Source: an uncultured Acidobacteriota bacterium (lineage in GTDB: Bacteria; Acidobacteriota; Terriglobia; UBA7540). Taken from it: DNA of 7,402 nucleotides. The notes under the pieces were generated by a model that was given only the letters and a program-made list of their open reading frames with translations, had not been told where the DNA came from and made no database searches. The stretch is taken from positions 1 through 7,402 of the forward strand of contig CALCEB010000200.1 of NCBI GenBank assembly GCA_937900045.1, given 5' to 3'. How positions within the stretch are numbered: the stretch's first letter is position 1; every line of letters begins with the position of its first letter. Positions 1-5,420 of the stretch are shown in pieces. Position numbers and translations under genes: made by a program.

Positions 1-255
1 GGCTCAGCAGGGCAAATCAAATACGTTAGTGTATTTAAGAAATATGGTACTAAGTTGATTATCCAAGGAACTCTCGACCAATACGGTCCAAGAGTCAAGA
101 TTCAGGCATTCTTCGACGCGCTCAAAGAACCTAAACAATTGCATTGGATTGAGAATGCGGACCACTTTTTCACCGGCAAGCTGCTGGAGGTTGAGGAAAC
201 TATCCGAATCTTTCTGAGGGAGACTCTGCCCGGCATTTCTCATCTCACCTCGTAG
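1..255 (+). CDS. Alpha/beta hydrolase, C-terminal fragment (5' end outside window)
   Basis: The frame is open from the first base and ends at TAG 253-255, giving 84 C-terminal residues of a longer protein. The visible part matches the end of the small alpha/beta hydrolases grouped as COG2945. It has a beta strand leading into GTLDQYGP, whose Asp (fragment residue 26) sits where the catalytic acid lies. After about 25 residues comes NADHFFTGKL, whose His (residue 55) would be the catalytic histidine, followed by a final amphipathic helix. The nucleophile serine lies upstream and cannot be seen. In this family the substrate is rarely known, so I assign only a hydrolase fold. A TTG inside the fragment (55) is not a credible start because the conserved core begins further upstream. 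No clear terminator follows it. The family call is recognition from motif spacing, not a search. Confidence 0.8.
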   Translation, partial: GSAGQIKYVSVFKKYGTKLIIQGTLDQYGPRVKIQAFFDALKEPKQLHWIENADHFFTGKLLEVEETIRIFLRETLPGISHLTS

Positions 256-320
256 AACATAATGGCGAGGTTCCAACGCCGCCCCGTGGCTGGCAAGCCC
301 CAGAATGACTTATTTAAGTG

Positions 321-337
321 TATGATTATTAATCATA
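321..337. promoter_or_regulatory. Perfect 17-bp palindrome, candidate regulator-binding site
   Basis: TATGATTA (321-328) and TAATCATA (330-337) are exact inverted repeats around a single central T. The centre lies about 185 bp upstream of the start point expected from the sigma-54-like element at 489-504, a normal distance for an enhancer-binding-protein site. The same stretch contains an IHF-like sequence (331-343, one mismatch to WATCAANNNNTTR). The symmetry is direct observation and the regulatory role is inference. In AT-rich DNA such a palindrome can arise by chance. Confidence 0.35.
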
Positions 338-488
338 TAATTAACTATTGACGCTAAATCCCAGCGCAAGCAGAAGGCCCCCTGGGAAAAGAGAAAAGCG
401 TTTCCAACTATCGGAAAACAAATATCCTCTTTCCTTTGATCCCCAAAGCATAATGGCGGCTAACCCCTGTATTTCCAGTAGGCGCATT

Positions 489-504
489 TGGCAATTAATG
501 TGCT
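489..504 (+). promoter_or_regulatory. Sigma-54 (RpoN)-like -24/-12 promoter for the PEP-CTERM gene
   Basis: TGGCAATTAATGTGCT carries the -24 GG (490-491) and -12 GC (502-503) with exactly ten bases between them. It matches TGGCA and TGCT of the consensus TGGCACRNNNNTTGCW and fails at three informative positions (494, 495, 500). Transcription would start near 515, leaving a leader of about 184 nt before the ATG at 699. PEP-CTERM genes in some bacteria are known to be driven by RpoN with the PrsK/PrsR two-component system, which makes this site more plausible. It is still a single imperfect match. Confidence 0.45.
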
Positions 505-698
505 GATATTACCCTGCAGTCAAAGAGTTGCGGGTTTGTTGTCTAACCTTTTCGAAAGTTCACGGCGTATTTTTTAGCTTACTTTGGTGGCCCGCTTGAC
601 GAGTGATCTTTAGAAGCACGTCAATTGGGATCGTCCTCGTTGAGTAAGGCGGAAAAGTGAACGTGCAAATCTTCAAGTCAAGCCTAAGGAGGGTAAGG

Positions 699-1400
699 AT
701 GAAGAAAATTTTACCAATGCTGTTGTTCTGTATGGCGTTGCTCTTCGCGGCTCCCGTGTTCGCCGGCACCGTCATCATCGGGTTGCCTCCGGATTCGGGA
801 ACTGGGAACTGCTACCCATTCGGGTGCTCTTACAACGCTGAGTATCAGCAGGTTTACACCCATACCGCGTTCTCAGGGGCCATTACCATTAAGGACCTAT
901 CGTTTTACAACACTCAGTTCAACTCGGGTGCTACCTCGATGAACACAGGCACCTGGACCATCTCACTGTCGGAAACCACGGCTAACTGGAACTCGCTGAA
1001 CCCCAATTTCGCCGCCAACATCGGTTCAGATAACACCGTGGTGTTCAGCGGAAACCTGTTTCAGTCATGGGCGTTCGGTGACACACTCACAATTCCATTG
1101 ACCACCGACTTCACGTACAACCCGGGATCTGGACTCAACCTGCTCATGGACGTGGTTGCGACCGGCGTTTCGGCGCCTGGCGGCAACATCTATTTCGATG
1201 TCAATAGCACCGATTCGGTCATGGGCCGCAACTATTGCCCTGGCGGTGTCGCTTGCAGCATCGGTACCGTTGAGAGCGGTTATGGGCTAGTTACCGGTTT
1301 TTCCTATGGTACTTCCACTCCCGAACCCTCCAGCCTCCTCTTGCTGGGTTCAGGACTGCTGGGCCTAGTGGGCGCCGCGCGGCGCAAACTGGGTAAGTAA
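699..1400 (+). CDS. PEP-CTERM sorted exported protein
   Basis: This is a 233-residue secreted protein. Residues 1-22 are a classic signal peptide: KK, a hydrophobic stretch, then a cleavage site after VFA. Residues 207-233 form a PEP-CTERM anchor: PEP at 208-210, a Leu/Gly-rich transmembrane helix, then the basic tail RRKLGK. In this family an exosortase (EpsH/XrtA type) in the inner membrane recognises and removes the tail, and the protein goes to the surface, often with exopolysaccharide. No exosortase lies in the window. The middle is rich in Ser, Thr, Gly and Asn and probably all beta. It has two Cys pairs (C38/C43 and C180/C186) that could form disulfides. I do not recognise a catalytic motif. 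The ATG at 699 is chosen because AAGGAGG (686-692) lies 6 nt before it and the signal peptide begins there. The in-frame GTG at 657 would bury the signal peptide behind 14 residues. A sigma-54-like promoter lies upstream and a hairpin follows. Confidence 0.88.
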   Translation: MKKILPMLLFCMALLFAAPVFAGTVIIGLPPDSGTGNCYPFGCSYNAEYQQVYTHTAFSGAITIKDLSFYNTQFNSGATSMNTGTWTISLSETTANWNSLNPNFAANIGSDNTVVFSGNLFQSWAFGDTLTIPLTTDFTYNPGSGLNLLMDVVATGVSAPGGNIYFDVNSTDSVMGRNYCPGGVACSIGTVESGYGLVTGFSYGTSTPEPSSLLLLGSGLLGLVGAARRKLGK

Positions 1401-1940
1401 GACTCGTTCCTCCTCTTCGGAAAAGGCTCAGCGGGCGCACAGTTCGATATTTGATCTGTGCGCCCGACCGAGTTGCCACTCTCACCTGCCGCAAGCACGG
1501 AAAGTAAAATTCATTTAAATCATTGACTCTAATAGCTTGCTTTCATCCTGGATGGTTGGTATTCGCTTGCAGTTGAAAAGTTTAGGATAAATAAAGCAAA
1601 GATTTGCACCTTGGCCTCGCGCGGCAAGCCCTCGGTGAGTCATAAAGCTATCATTCATTTTATCGCCGCCGCTACCACGCGCAGTGCCTTGCGAGTGACG
1701 AGTGCACCGAACCCAAGCCAGCTCCAGCGAGAATTAAAGTGCTGGGCCACCCGATGCCCGGGATCCACAATTCGACGAGACGACTTTCAAGGGGGGTGGA
1801 CTTACCGCGCCTCCCGAAGGCTCGAGGGTGATATAGTAATTTACCGACAGTACATAAGTACCATTTCCGGTTTTGTGCTGACCGTAAACGACTCCATGCC
1901 GTGGAGTGCGGGTCATCTTGGAGGCTTTACAGAAGAATTT
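1401..1940. other. Region between the PEP-CTERM gene and rsmG
   Basis: After the hairpin at 1432-1466 this region shows little. The rsmG frame stays open back to a TTG at 1611, but the roughly 110 residues it would encode are not like any RsmG N-terminus and look random. A small inverted repeat, ACTCCA/TGGAGT (1891-1907), lies just ahead of rsmG. TATAGT at 1832-1837 resembles a -10 element but lacks a fitting -35. I could not place a convincing promoter for rsmG. Confidence 0.5.
1432..1466 (+). terminator. Strong hairpin after the PEP-CTERM gene, probable terminator
   Basis: CGGGCGCACAG (1432-1442) pairs perfectly with CTGTGCGCCCG (1456-1466), giving an 11-bp GC-rich stem with a 13-nt loop. 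ACTCG (1402-1406) and CGAGT (1469-1473) can extend the fold. It begins 31 nt after the stop codon. No T tract follows, so it is not a canonical intrinsic terminator. It may instead protect the mRNA 3' end or work with Rho. Confidence 0.5.
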
Positions 1941-2591
1941 ATGCAGGATGGAAGTTGGCTCTGCGAACTTCTCAAACCTTATGGGATTAGCCTCGTAAGT
2001 GATCAAACAGCCCAGATTCTGTCATATCTCTCTTTGCTGACTCAATGGAACCAACATGTGAATTTGGTTTCGGCTGCTTCACTTGAGGTGTGGGTAAGGC
2101 GGCATTTTGTCGAGAGCCTCTACTTGTCTCGTGCTGTGGTTTTGGAGGGACGCCTGATCGATATCGGGAGCGGAGCTGGTTTTCCGGCTCTTCCGCTGAA
2201 GATCATATTTCCTAGGCTTAAAGTCACGCTTTTGGAACCTATAGGAAAGAAGCGGGCTTTCCTGAAGGAGGTTTGCCGGGCATGTGATCTGGGCGATGTT
2301 GAGGTCCGGTCAGAGCGTATTGAAGAATTTGATCCGGGGAACAGCATTTACAATATTGCGACTTCGAGGGCCGTAGGCCATTTCCAAATGCTAGTACCCC
2401 GAATGATAGAATTTCTTGAGGAAGGCGGTTGGGTGTTCCTCTGGGTAAGCGCGAGGCAAGAGGCTGAAATCCCAAGTGCTTCTAAGTCAGTGGTATGGAA
2501 GGAACCCATTCGAATTCCAGCCACGGAAGGTAGCCAAATCTGTTGGGGAATTCGGAAATCGCCTCCTTCGCCCGGTGAGAGTTCAGGTTAG
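1941..2591 (+). CDS. rsmG: 16S rRNA (guanine-N7) methyltransferase RsmG (GidB)
   Basis: RsmG transfers a methyl group from S-adenosylmethionine to N7 of the guanine equivalent to G527 of E. coli 16S rRNA. Its loss gives low-level streptomycin resistance. From ATG 1941 the protein has 216 residues, close to the 207 of E. coli, and its start lines up with the E. coli N-terminus (LCELLKPYGISL against LSLLLKDAGISL). Visible features are the N-terminal helices with LLTQWNQHVNLVS (32-44), SAM motif I DIGSGAGFPALPL (74-86), the acidic TLLEP (96-100), KKRAFL (103-108) and the SRA motif (142-144). The usual ALKG lysine region reads FLWVSARQ (166-173), so that lysine seems to be missing. The start is uncertain. 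GGAGG at 1920-1924 is 16 nt away, which is too far. ATG 1896 and TTG 1611 are in-frame alternatives, but the extra residues are not family-like. It sits just upstream of parS and parAB, as gidB does in many genomes. Confidence 0.92.
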   Translation: MQDGSWLCELLKPYGISLVSDQTAQILSYLSLLTQWNQHVNLVSAASLEVWVRRHFVESLYLSRAVVLEGRLIDIGSGAGFPALPLKIIFPRLKVTLLEPIGKKRAFLKEVCRACDLGDVEVRSERIEEFDPGNSIYNIATSRAVGHFQMLVPRMIEFLEEGGWVFLWVSARQEAEIPSASKSVVWKEPIRIPATEGSQICWGIRKSPPSPGESSG

Positions 2592-2598
2592 TTGGGTT

Positions 2599-2614
2599 TG
2601 TTTCACGTGAAACG
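2599..2614. promoter_or_regulatory. parS: parS centromere site 1
   Basis: TGTTTCACGTGAAACG matches the bacterial chromosomal parS consensus TGTTTCACGTGAAACA at 15 of 16 positions, with the core GTTTCACGTGAAAC a perfect palindrome. It starts 8 nt after the rsmG stop. ParB, encoded 1.1 kb downstream, is expected to bind here and load as a CTP-dependent clamp. Confidence 0.95.
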
Positions 2615-2639
2615 GTAGCTTGCTAACGCGACAGACCGA

Positions 2640-2655
2640 TGTTTCACGTGGAACA
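2640..2655. promoter_or_regulatory. parS: parS centromere site 2
   Basis: TGTTTCACGTGGAACA matches the parS consensus at 15 of 16 positions, the exception being G at 2651. It lies 41 bp start-to-start from site 1, about four helical turns, so both sites would face the same side of the DNA. I found no third parS in the window. Confidence 0.94.
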
Positions 2656-2729
2656 AACCGGAACAGCCATGTTCTTAATCTGCCAGCAATTTGGTTTCTA
2701 AGGAAGTTGCTATGCATGAGGACATAAGT

Positions 2730-2830
2730 CGGCGACGGGCATTTGCTGTAGCGCCGCTCGGAGCTTGCCCTGGCAAGGAGCGGCGAAATCCGCCGGTCTG
2801 TGACCGGCGCTACAGAATCGAGCGTCGCCG
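2730..2830. repeat. Nested palindromic intergenic repeat (REP-like)
   Basis: Several inverted repeats are nested here. The outer arms are CGGCGACG (2730-2737) and CGTCGCCG (2823-2830). Inside them CTGTAGCGCCG (2746-2756) pairs with CGGCGCTACAG (2805-2815). Within that are two smaller hairpins: CGCCGCTC/GAGCGGCG (2752-2759/2778-2785), itself enclosing CTTGC/GCAAG, and CGCCGGTC/GACCGGCG (2791-2798/2802-2809). The left part, TTTGCTGTAGCGCCGCTC (2742-2759), matches 17 of 18 bases of the left arm of the palindrome at 5273-5290, so the two belong to one dispersed family. It has no coding signal. Confidence 0.75.
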
Positions 2831-2841
2831 CCTTACGACCG

Positions 2842-2850
2842 TGTGTATAA
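2842..2850 (-). promoter_or_regulatory. Single DnaA-box match
   Basis: TGTGTATAA on the + strand is TTATACACA on the minus strand, an exact match to the DnaA box TTATNCACA. About 0.2 such matches are expected by chance in a window this size if base composition is even. I see no cluster of boxes and no AT-rich unwinding region beside it, so it does not define an origin. Confidence 0.3.
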
Positions 2851-2939
2851 ACATGCGCACTTGCACTGGTTTACCTGGGTTTTGAGCCCCAGTAGCCATC
2901 TCACCGGCTTCTGAACCCTTACCTCAGCCCGAATTCTCC

Positions 2940-2968
2940 TTGCAGCCTGCCCGCTCATTCTGTTAGAT
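2940..2968 (+). promoter_or_regulatory. Weak sigma-70-like promoter candidate for parA
   Basis: TTGCAG (2940-2945) and TTAGAT (2963-2968) are separated by 17 bp. Each hexamer matches only three consensus bases. Its position, with a start point near 2975 and a short leader carrying AAGGA, is sensible for parA. The match itself is poor. Confidence 0.22.
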
Positions 2969-2993
2969 TTCCCTTGTCCTCCTAAGGAACCCT

Positions 2994-3779
2994 GTGGGCC
3001 GTGTCATCGCCATTGCGAATCAGAAAGGCGGCGTCGGTAAGACAACAACCGCCATAAACCTCGGGTCGGCGCTCGCTCTTGCCGGAACCCGAACATTGAT
3101 CGTTGACTGTGACCCGCAATCCAATACTACGGGAGGCTTGGGCCTCCAGAAGGACGCTTCACGGCGCTCCCTTTATCATGGACTGATCATGGATATTCCC
3201 CTTCCCGAGATCTCAGTGCCGGTATTGCCCGACGGCCTTCATCTGATCCCATCGGAGAAAAACCTTGTCGCAGCCAATATCGAGTTGAGTGACCAGCCCG
3301 ATCGCGAGCATGTTCTACGCCAAAAGCTGGAACCTCTCCACGAATCATTCGCTTATATTTTGATCGACTGCCCTCCGGCGCTTGATCTCTTGACGCTGAA
3401 TGCGCTCGTCGCCGCTGATTCAGTTCTCGTTCCTGTCCAATGCGAATATTTTGCCCTGGAAGGCGTCTCCGAGCTCATGGATACGCTAATCCGCGTCCGG
3501 CGTTCCCTGAATCCCCGCTTGGCTGTCGAGGGGATACTGCTGACCATGTACGATGATCGAACCAACCTTGCCCACCAAGTGCAGGATGATTTGAGAGATT
3601 TCTTCGGCGAACAGGTATTCCGGACTGTCATTCCCCGCAATGTTCGCCTCGCAGAGGCACCAAGCTACGGCAAGTCAATTTTCCTTTATGACCCTGATTG
3701 CCGAGGTGCAGAGAGTTATGCCGAGCTTGCCAAGGAGGTGATGCAACATGACCAGAAAGGCGTTGGGGCGCGGGCTTAG
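2994..3779 (+). CDS. parA: Chromosome-partitioning ATPase ParA (Soj)
   Basis: ParA is the deviant Walker ATPase of the ParABS system. The ATP-bound dimer coats the nucleoid, and ParB-parS complexes stimulate hydrolysis and move along the resulting gradient. The 261-residue protein shows the deviant Walker A motif KGGVGKTTT at 11-19, with signature K11 and catalytic K16. It also has Walker A' VDCDPQSN (37-44) and Walker B YILIDCPPAL (121-130). The C-terminal part, with RNVRLAEAPSYGKSI, is typical of chromosomal ParA/Soj. There is no N-terminal DNA-binding extension, so it is the short chromosomal (type Ib-like) form. The start is GTG 2994, with AAGGA (2984-2988) 5 nt before it and the Walker A motif close behind, as usual. 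It overlaps parB by 32 nt, which indicates an operon with translational coupling. Two parS sites lie upstream and may also affect its expression. Confidence 0.97.
   Translation: MGRVIAIANQKGGVGKTTTAINLGSALALAGTRTLIVDCDPQSNTTGGLGLQKDASRRSLYHGLIMDIPLPEISVPVLPDGLHLIPSEKNLVAANIELSDQPDREHVLRQKLEPLHESFAYILIDCPPALDLLTLNALVAADSVLVPVQCEYFALEGVSELMDTLIRVRRSLNPRLAVEGILLTMYDDRTNLAHQVQDDLRDFFGEQVFRTVIPRNVRLAEAPSYGKSIFLYDPDCRGAESYAELAKEVMQHDQKGVGARA
3732..3742 (+). promoter_or_regulatory. Exceptionally strong Shine-Dalgarno for parB, inside parA
   Basis: AAGGAGGTGAT is an uninterrupted 11-base match to the complement of the usual 16S rRNA 3' end. It lies within the last codons of parA, with AGGAGG ending 9 nt before the parB ATG at 3748, and fixes that start. 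Such a site suggests that parB is translated strongly, in step with or beyond parA. Confidence 0.85.
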
Positions 3780-4602
3780 CGTCCTGCTCGGCGATAACCC
3801 GGCCGCGCCTTCGGAACTCCAAAAGGTACCAACGGACCTCATTGATCCGAACCCTTTTCAACCTCGCCGTACTTTTTCCGAAGAGAGCCTGCGTGAACTG
3901 GCTGATTCTATTCAGGTTACCGGCGTGGTTCAACCTGTGCTTGTCCGCAAGGTTGACTCCCGCTATCAACTCGTGGCTGGGGAGCGACGGTGGAGGGCTT
4001 CCCTGCTGGCAAAAATCCCAGCGATCCCGGCCCTAGTCCGGACCATTAGCGACAAAGAAGCCCTGGAGCTTGCCCTCACTGAAAACCTGTTGCGGGAGGA
4101 TCTTAACCCCATTGACGTTGCTAATGCCTATAAGTCCCTTCAGGAACAGTTCGGTCTGAATCATGAGGAAATTGCTGCTCGCCTTGGCATAAGCCGTGTT
4201 GCCGTCACCAACACCCTGCGTCTACTTCGCTTGCCGGCTCCCATTCTGTCGCTGATTGCTAAGGGAGAACTCTCTCCTGGCCATGCCCGGCCTCTCCTTG
4301 CCCTTGCTAACCCCGAAGATCAAATCCACGCCGCAACAGTTTTCCTTGAACAAGGACTGTCCGCAAGGCAGGCGGAGGCTTGGGTGGCCCAAGCGACCAC
4401 ACCGCGAGACGAAGCCGGGCCGGAACCAGCGAAAGCTGAAGATCCCAACATTCGGTCCGCCGTGACGGAACTTGAAAGAGCCCTTGGGACTCGCGTAAAG
4501 ATTGTTGGGAACGGGCAACGTGGGAAAATTGAAATCTCCTACTTCTCCCAAGAGGACTTGAACCGAATCTATGAATATCTAATGGGCCGACCCGTGCAAT
4601 AA
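3748..4602 (+). CDS. parB: Chromosome-partitioning protein ParB (Spo0J), parS-binding CTPase clamp
   Basis: ParB binds parS, then closes into a CTP-dependent sliding clamp that spreads along DNA and stimulates ParA. The 284-residue protein is a full-length member. It has the N-terminal ALGRGLSVLL (5-14), which in the family contacts and stimulates ParA, then the ParB/Srx nucleotide-binding domain. That domain contains PNPFQPRR (34-41), the CTP-binding motif GERRWRA (78-84) and ENLLREDLNPI (112-122). A helix-turn-helix follows at about 138-160 (EEIAARLGISRVAVTNTLRLL). A linker rich in Glu, Ala and Pro (about 217-231) leads to the C-terminal dimerisation domain, which ends in EDLNRIYEYLMG. The start ATG is fixed by the 11-base Shine-Dalgarno within parA, and the genes overlap by 32 nt. 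Its likely targets are the two parS sites upstream of parA. Nothing looks degenerate. Confidence 0.97.
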   Translation: MTRKALGRGLSVLLGDNPAAPSELQKVPTDLIDPNPFQPRRTFSEESLRELADSIQVTGVVQPVLVRKVDSRYQLVAGERRWRASLLAKIPAIPALVRTISDKEALELALTENLLREDLNPIDVANAYKSLQEQFGLNHEEIAARLGISRVAVTNTLRLLRLPAPILSLIAKGELSPGHARPLLALANPEDQIHAATVFLEQGLSARQAEAWVAQATTPRDEAGPEPAKAEDPNIRSAVTELERALGTRVKIVGNGQRGKIEISYFSQEDLNRIYEYLMGRPVQ

Positions 4603-4652
4603 AGTATTATAAACATAGTATTATTATTTTGACTACCCGGCCGGAGGACGTA

Positions 4653-5084
4653 ATGCAGCTCACTCATCGAAAGCCACAGAACGTGACGGAGTTATCTGAT
4701 CTTGGGCGCCAAGAATTGACCGGCCTCCTTGAACCAGGTATGGAAATGGAAGGGAAGATCAAGCTCTCATCCGGCGCTCTTCGCCTGAACTCGCATTTTA
4801 GGGGTGAGATCGAGGGGGACGGTGTAATCGTGGTCGCGGAACAAGGGGAGGTGGACGCCTCGATCAAGGTAAAAGCAATCAGTGTCACAGGAAAAGTAAA
4901 GGGCTCAATCCACGCCTCTGATCGCATTGAAATCAATCAGCATGGAGTGGTTTTGGGAGACATTTTCACCCCGGTCCTCGTCGTCGAGCCTGGCGGTTAC
5001 TTCGACGGAACTTGTCATATGCCCACCCCTGGGCCTAATGATAAAACTATAAATGAAGTAGATAAATCAGAAAAGAGCTTGTGA
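4653..5084 (+). CDS. Bactofilin (polymer-forming cytoskeletal protein)
   Basis: Bactofilins are small proteins that assemble without nucleotide into filaments through a right-handed beta-helix (PF04519, formerly DUF583). This 143-residue protein has a short, probably disordered N-terminus (1-27) and a core at about 28-123. The core shows the repeating short strands and Gly turns of the family, such as GKIKLSSGALRLNSHFRGEI and GKVKGSIHASDRIEI, followed by GVVLGDIFTPVLVVEPGGYFDG. A charged tail of about 20 residues follows (124-143). There is no membrane segment. The start is ATG 4653, with GGAGG (4643-4647) 5 nt before it. A TTG at 4629 would add 8 residues and has no such site. It begins 50 nt after parB with no terminator between, so it probably belongs to the parAB operon. 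Myxococcus bactofilins form scaffolds that position ParABS, so a role in DNA segregation is a reasonable inference. Cell-shape or peptidoglycan roles, as for other bactofilins, remain possible. Confidence 0.92.
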   Translation: MQLTHRKPQNVTELSDLGRQELTGLLEPGMEMEGKIKLSSGALRLNSHFRGEIEGDGVIVVAEQGEVDASIKVKAISVTGKVKGSIHASDRIEINQHGVVLGDIFTPVLVVEPGGYFDGTCHMPTPGPNDKTINEVDKSEKSL

Positions 5085-5420
5085 ATAGGCGGCGCCGTGG
5101 GCGATTTCTGATCCATAGCCTCGCGAGTATTATAATAAACTATATATTTAATATTTATAAACTTGGATACCGTTTACCGGGTGCAATTAGGATTATAGCC
5201 ATGCCTTCTTGAACATAAAATTATATTTGTAGTTTTAAGATGCGGCAGGTTCTCTGGTAGTGTCTCAGTTTCTTTGCTGTAGCGGCGCTCATAGAGCGCC
5301 GCTACAGCAAACTGCGTCACTACAGGTTCTCTAAATCTTCGAATTCGCCTCTGCTGTTTATGACTTGCGACCCAGCTTTTGGCGGCTTGGTGGAAATTTA
5401 CTGATCGGAGGGAATAGGTT
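5085..5420. other. AT-rich intergenic region between bactofilin and the TPR gene
   Basis: No gene is seen in these 336 bases. The run 5126-5160 is almost pure A/T, with a single G (5127) and a single C (5140). It contains a perfect TATAAT (5131-5136) without a good -35 element. AGTATTATAA at 5126-5135 also occurs at 4603-4612, just after parB. A MITE-like palindrome sits at 5256-5323. The TPR gene's ribosome binding site, GGAGGG, is at 5407-5412. Confidence 0.6.
5256..5323. mobile_element. 68-bp MITE-like palindromic element with flanking direct repeats
   Basis: The terminal inverted repeats GTAGTGTCTCAGTTT (5257-5271) and AAACTGCGTCACTAC (5309-5323) match at 13 of 15 positions. Inside, an 18-bp perfect inverted repeat (5273-5290/5294-5311) closes on the loop ATA. 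Together they make an almost complete 30-bp hairpin with two mismatches and a 4-nt insert (TTTC) in the left arm. AGGTTCTCT flanks the element directly on both sides (5247-5255 and 5324-5332), as a 9-bp target-site duplication would. It encodes nothing and would need a transposase supplied elsewhere. The inner arm resembles 2742-2759. A REPIN-type or terminator role is possible, but the flanking repeats favour insertion. Confidence 0.65.

Larger units (their letters stand above)
256..698. other. Intergenic region upstream of the PEP-CTERM gene
   Basis: No convincing gene is seen in these 443 bases. They hold a perfect AT-rich palindrome (321-337), a sigma-54-like promoter (489-504) and the ribosome binding site at 686-692. 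The 10-mer CATAATGGCG occurs twice (258-267 and 449-458), probably by chance. The open minus-strand frame over 560-778 runs into the PEP-CTERM gene and shows no protein-like features. No good sigma-70 promoter stands out. Confidence 0.6.
2592..2993. other. parS-bearing intergenic region upstream of parA
   Basis: No gene is supported here. The region holds two parS sites (2599-2614 and 2640-2655), a nested palindromic repeat (2730-2830), a DnaA-box match (2842-2850), a weak promoter candidate (2940-2968) and the parA ribosome binding site AAGGA (2984-2988). The 64-codon open frame at 2691-2885 is read straight through the palindromic repeat and is not protein-like. Confidence 0.7.

Noticed and set aside
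657..698. GTG 657 as the start of the PEP-CTERM protein
   Set aside because: It would put 14 residues ahead of a normal signal peptide, and the AAGGAGG at 686-692 clearly serves the ATG at 699.
1891..1907. ACTCCA/TGGAGT inverted repeat ahead of rsmG as an operator
   Set aside because: It has only six base pairs, with no promoter beside it, which is well within chance.
2691..2885. 64-codon open frame between parS and parA
   Set aside because: It runs straight through a palindromic repeat, has no ribosome binding site, and is rich in Arg and Cys.
3628..3969. 113-codon minus-strand frame across the parA-parB junction
   Set aside because: It lies antisense to two certain genes and has no recognisable motif.
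4629..4652. TTG 4629 as the bactofilin start
   Set aside because: The ATG at 4653 has GGAGG at the right distance. The TTG follows an AT tract with no ribosome binding site.
5273..5311. The 18-bp perfect palindrome as a bactofilin terminator
   Set aside because: It lies 188 nt after the stop, has no T tract, and sits inside an element with terminal inverted repeats and flanking direct repeats, so insertion explains it better.
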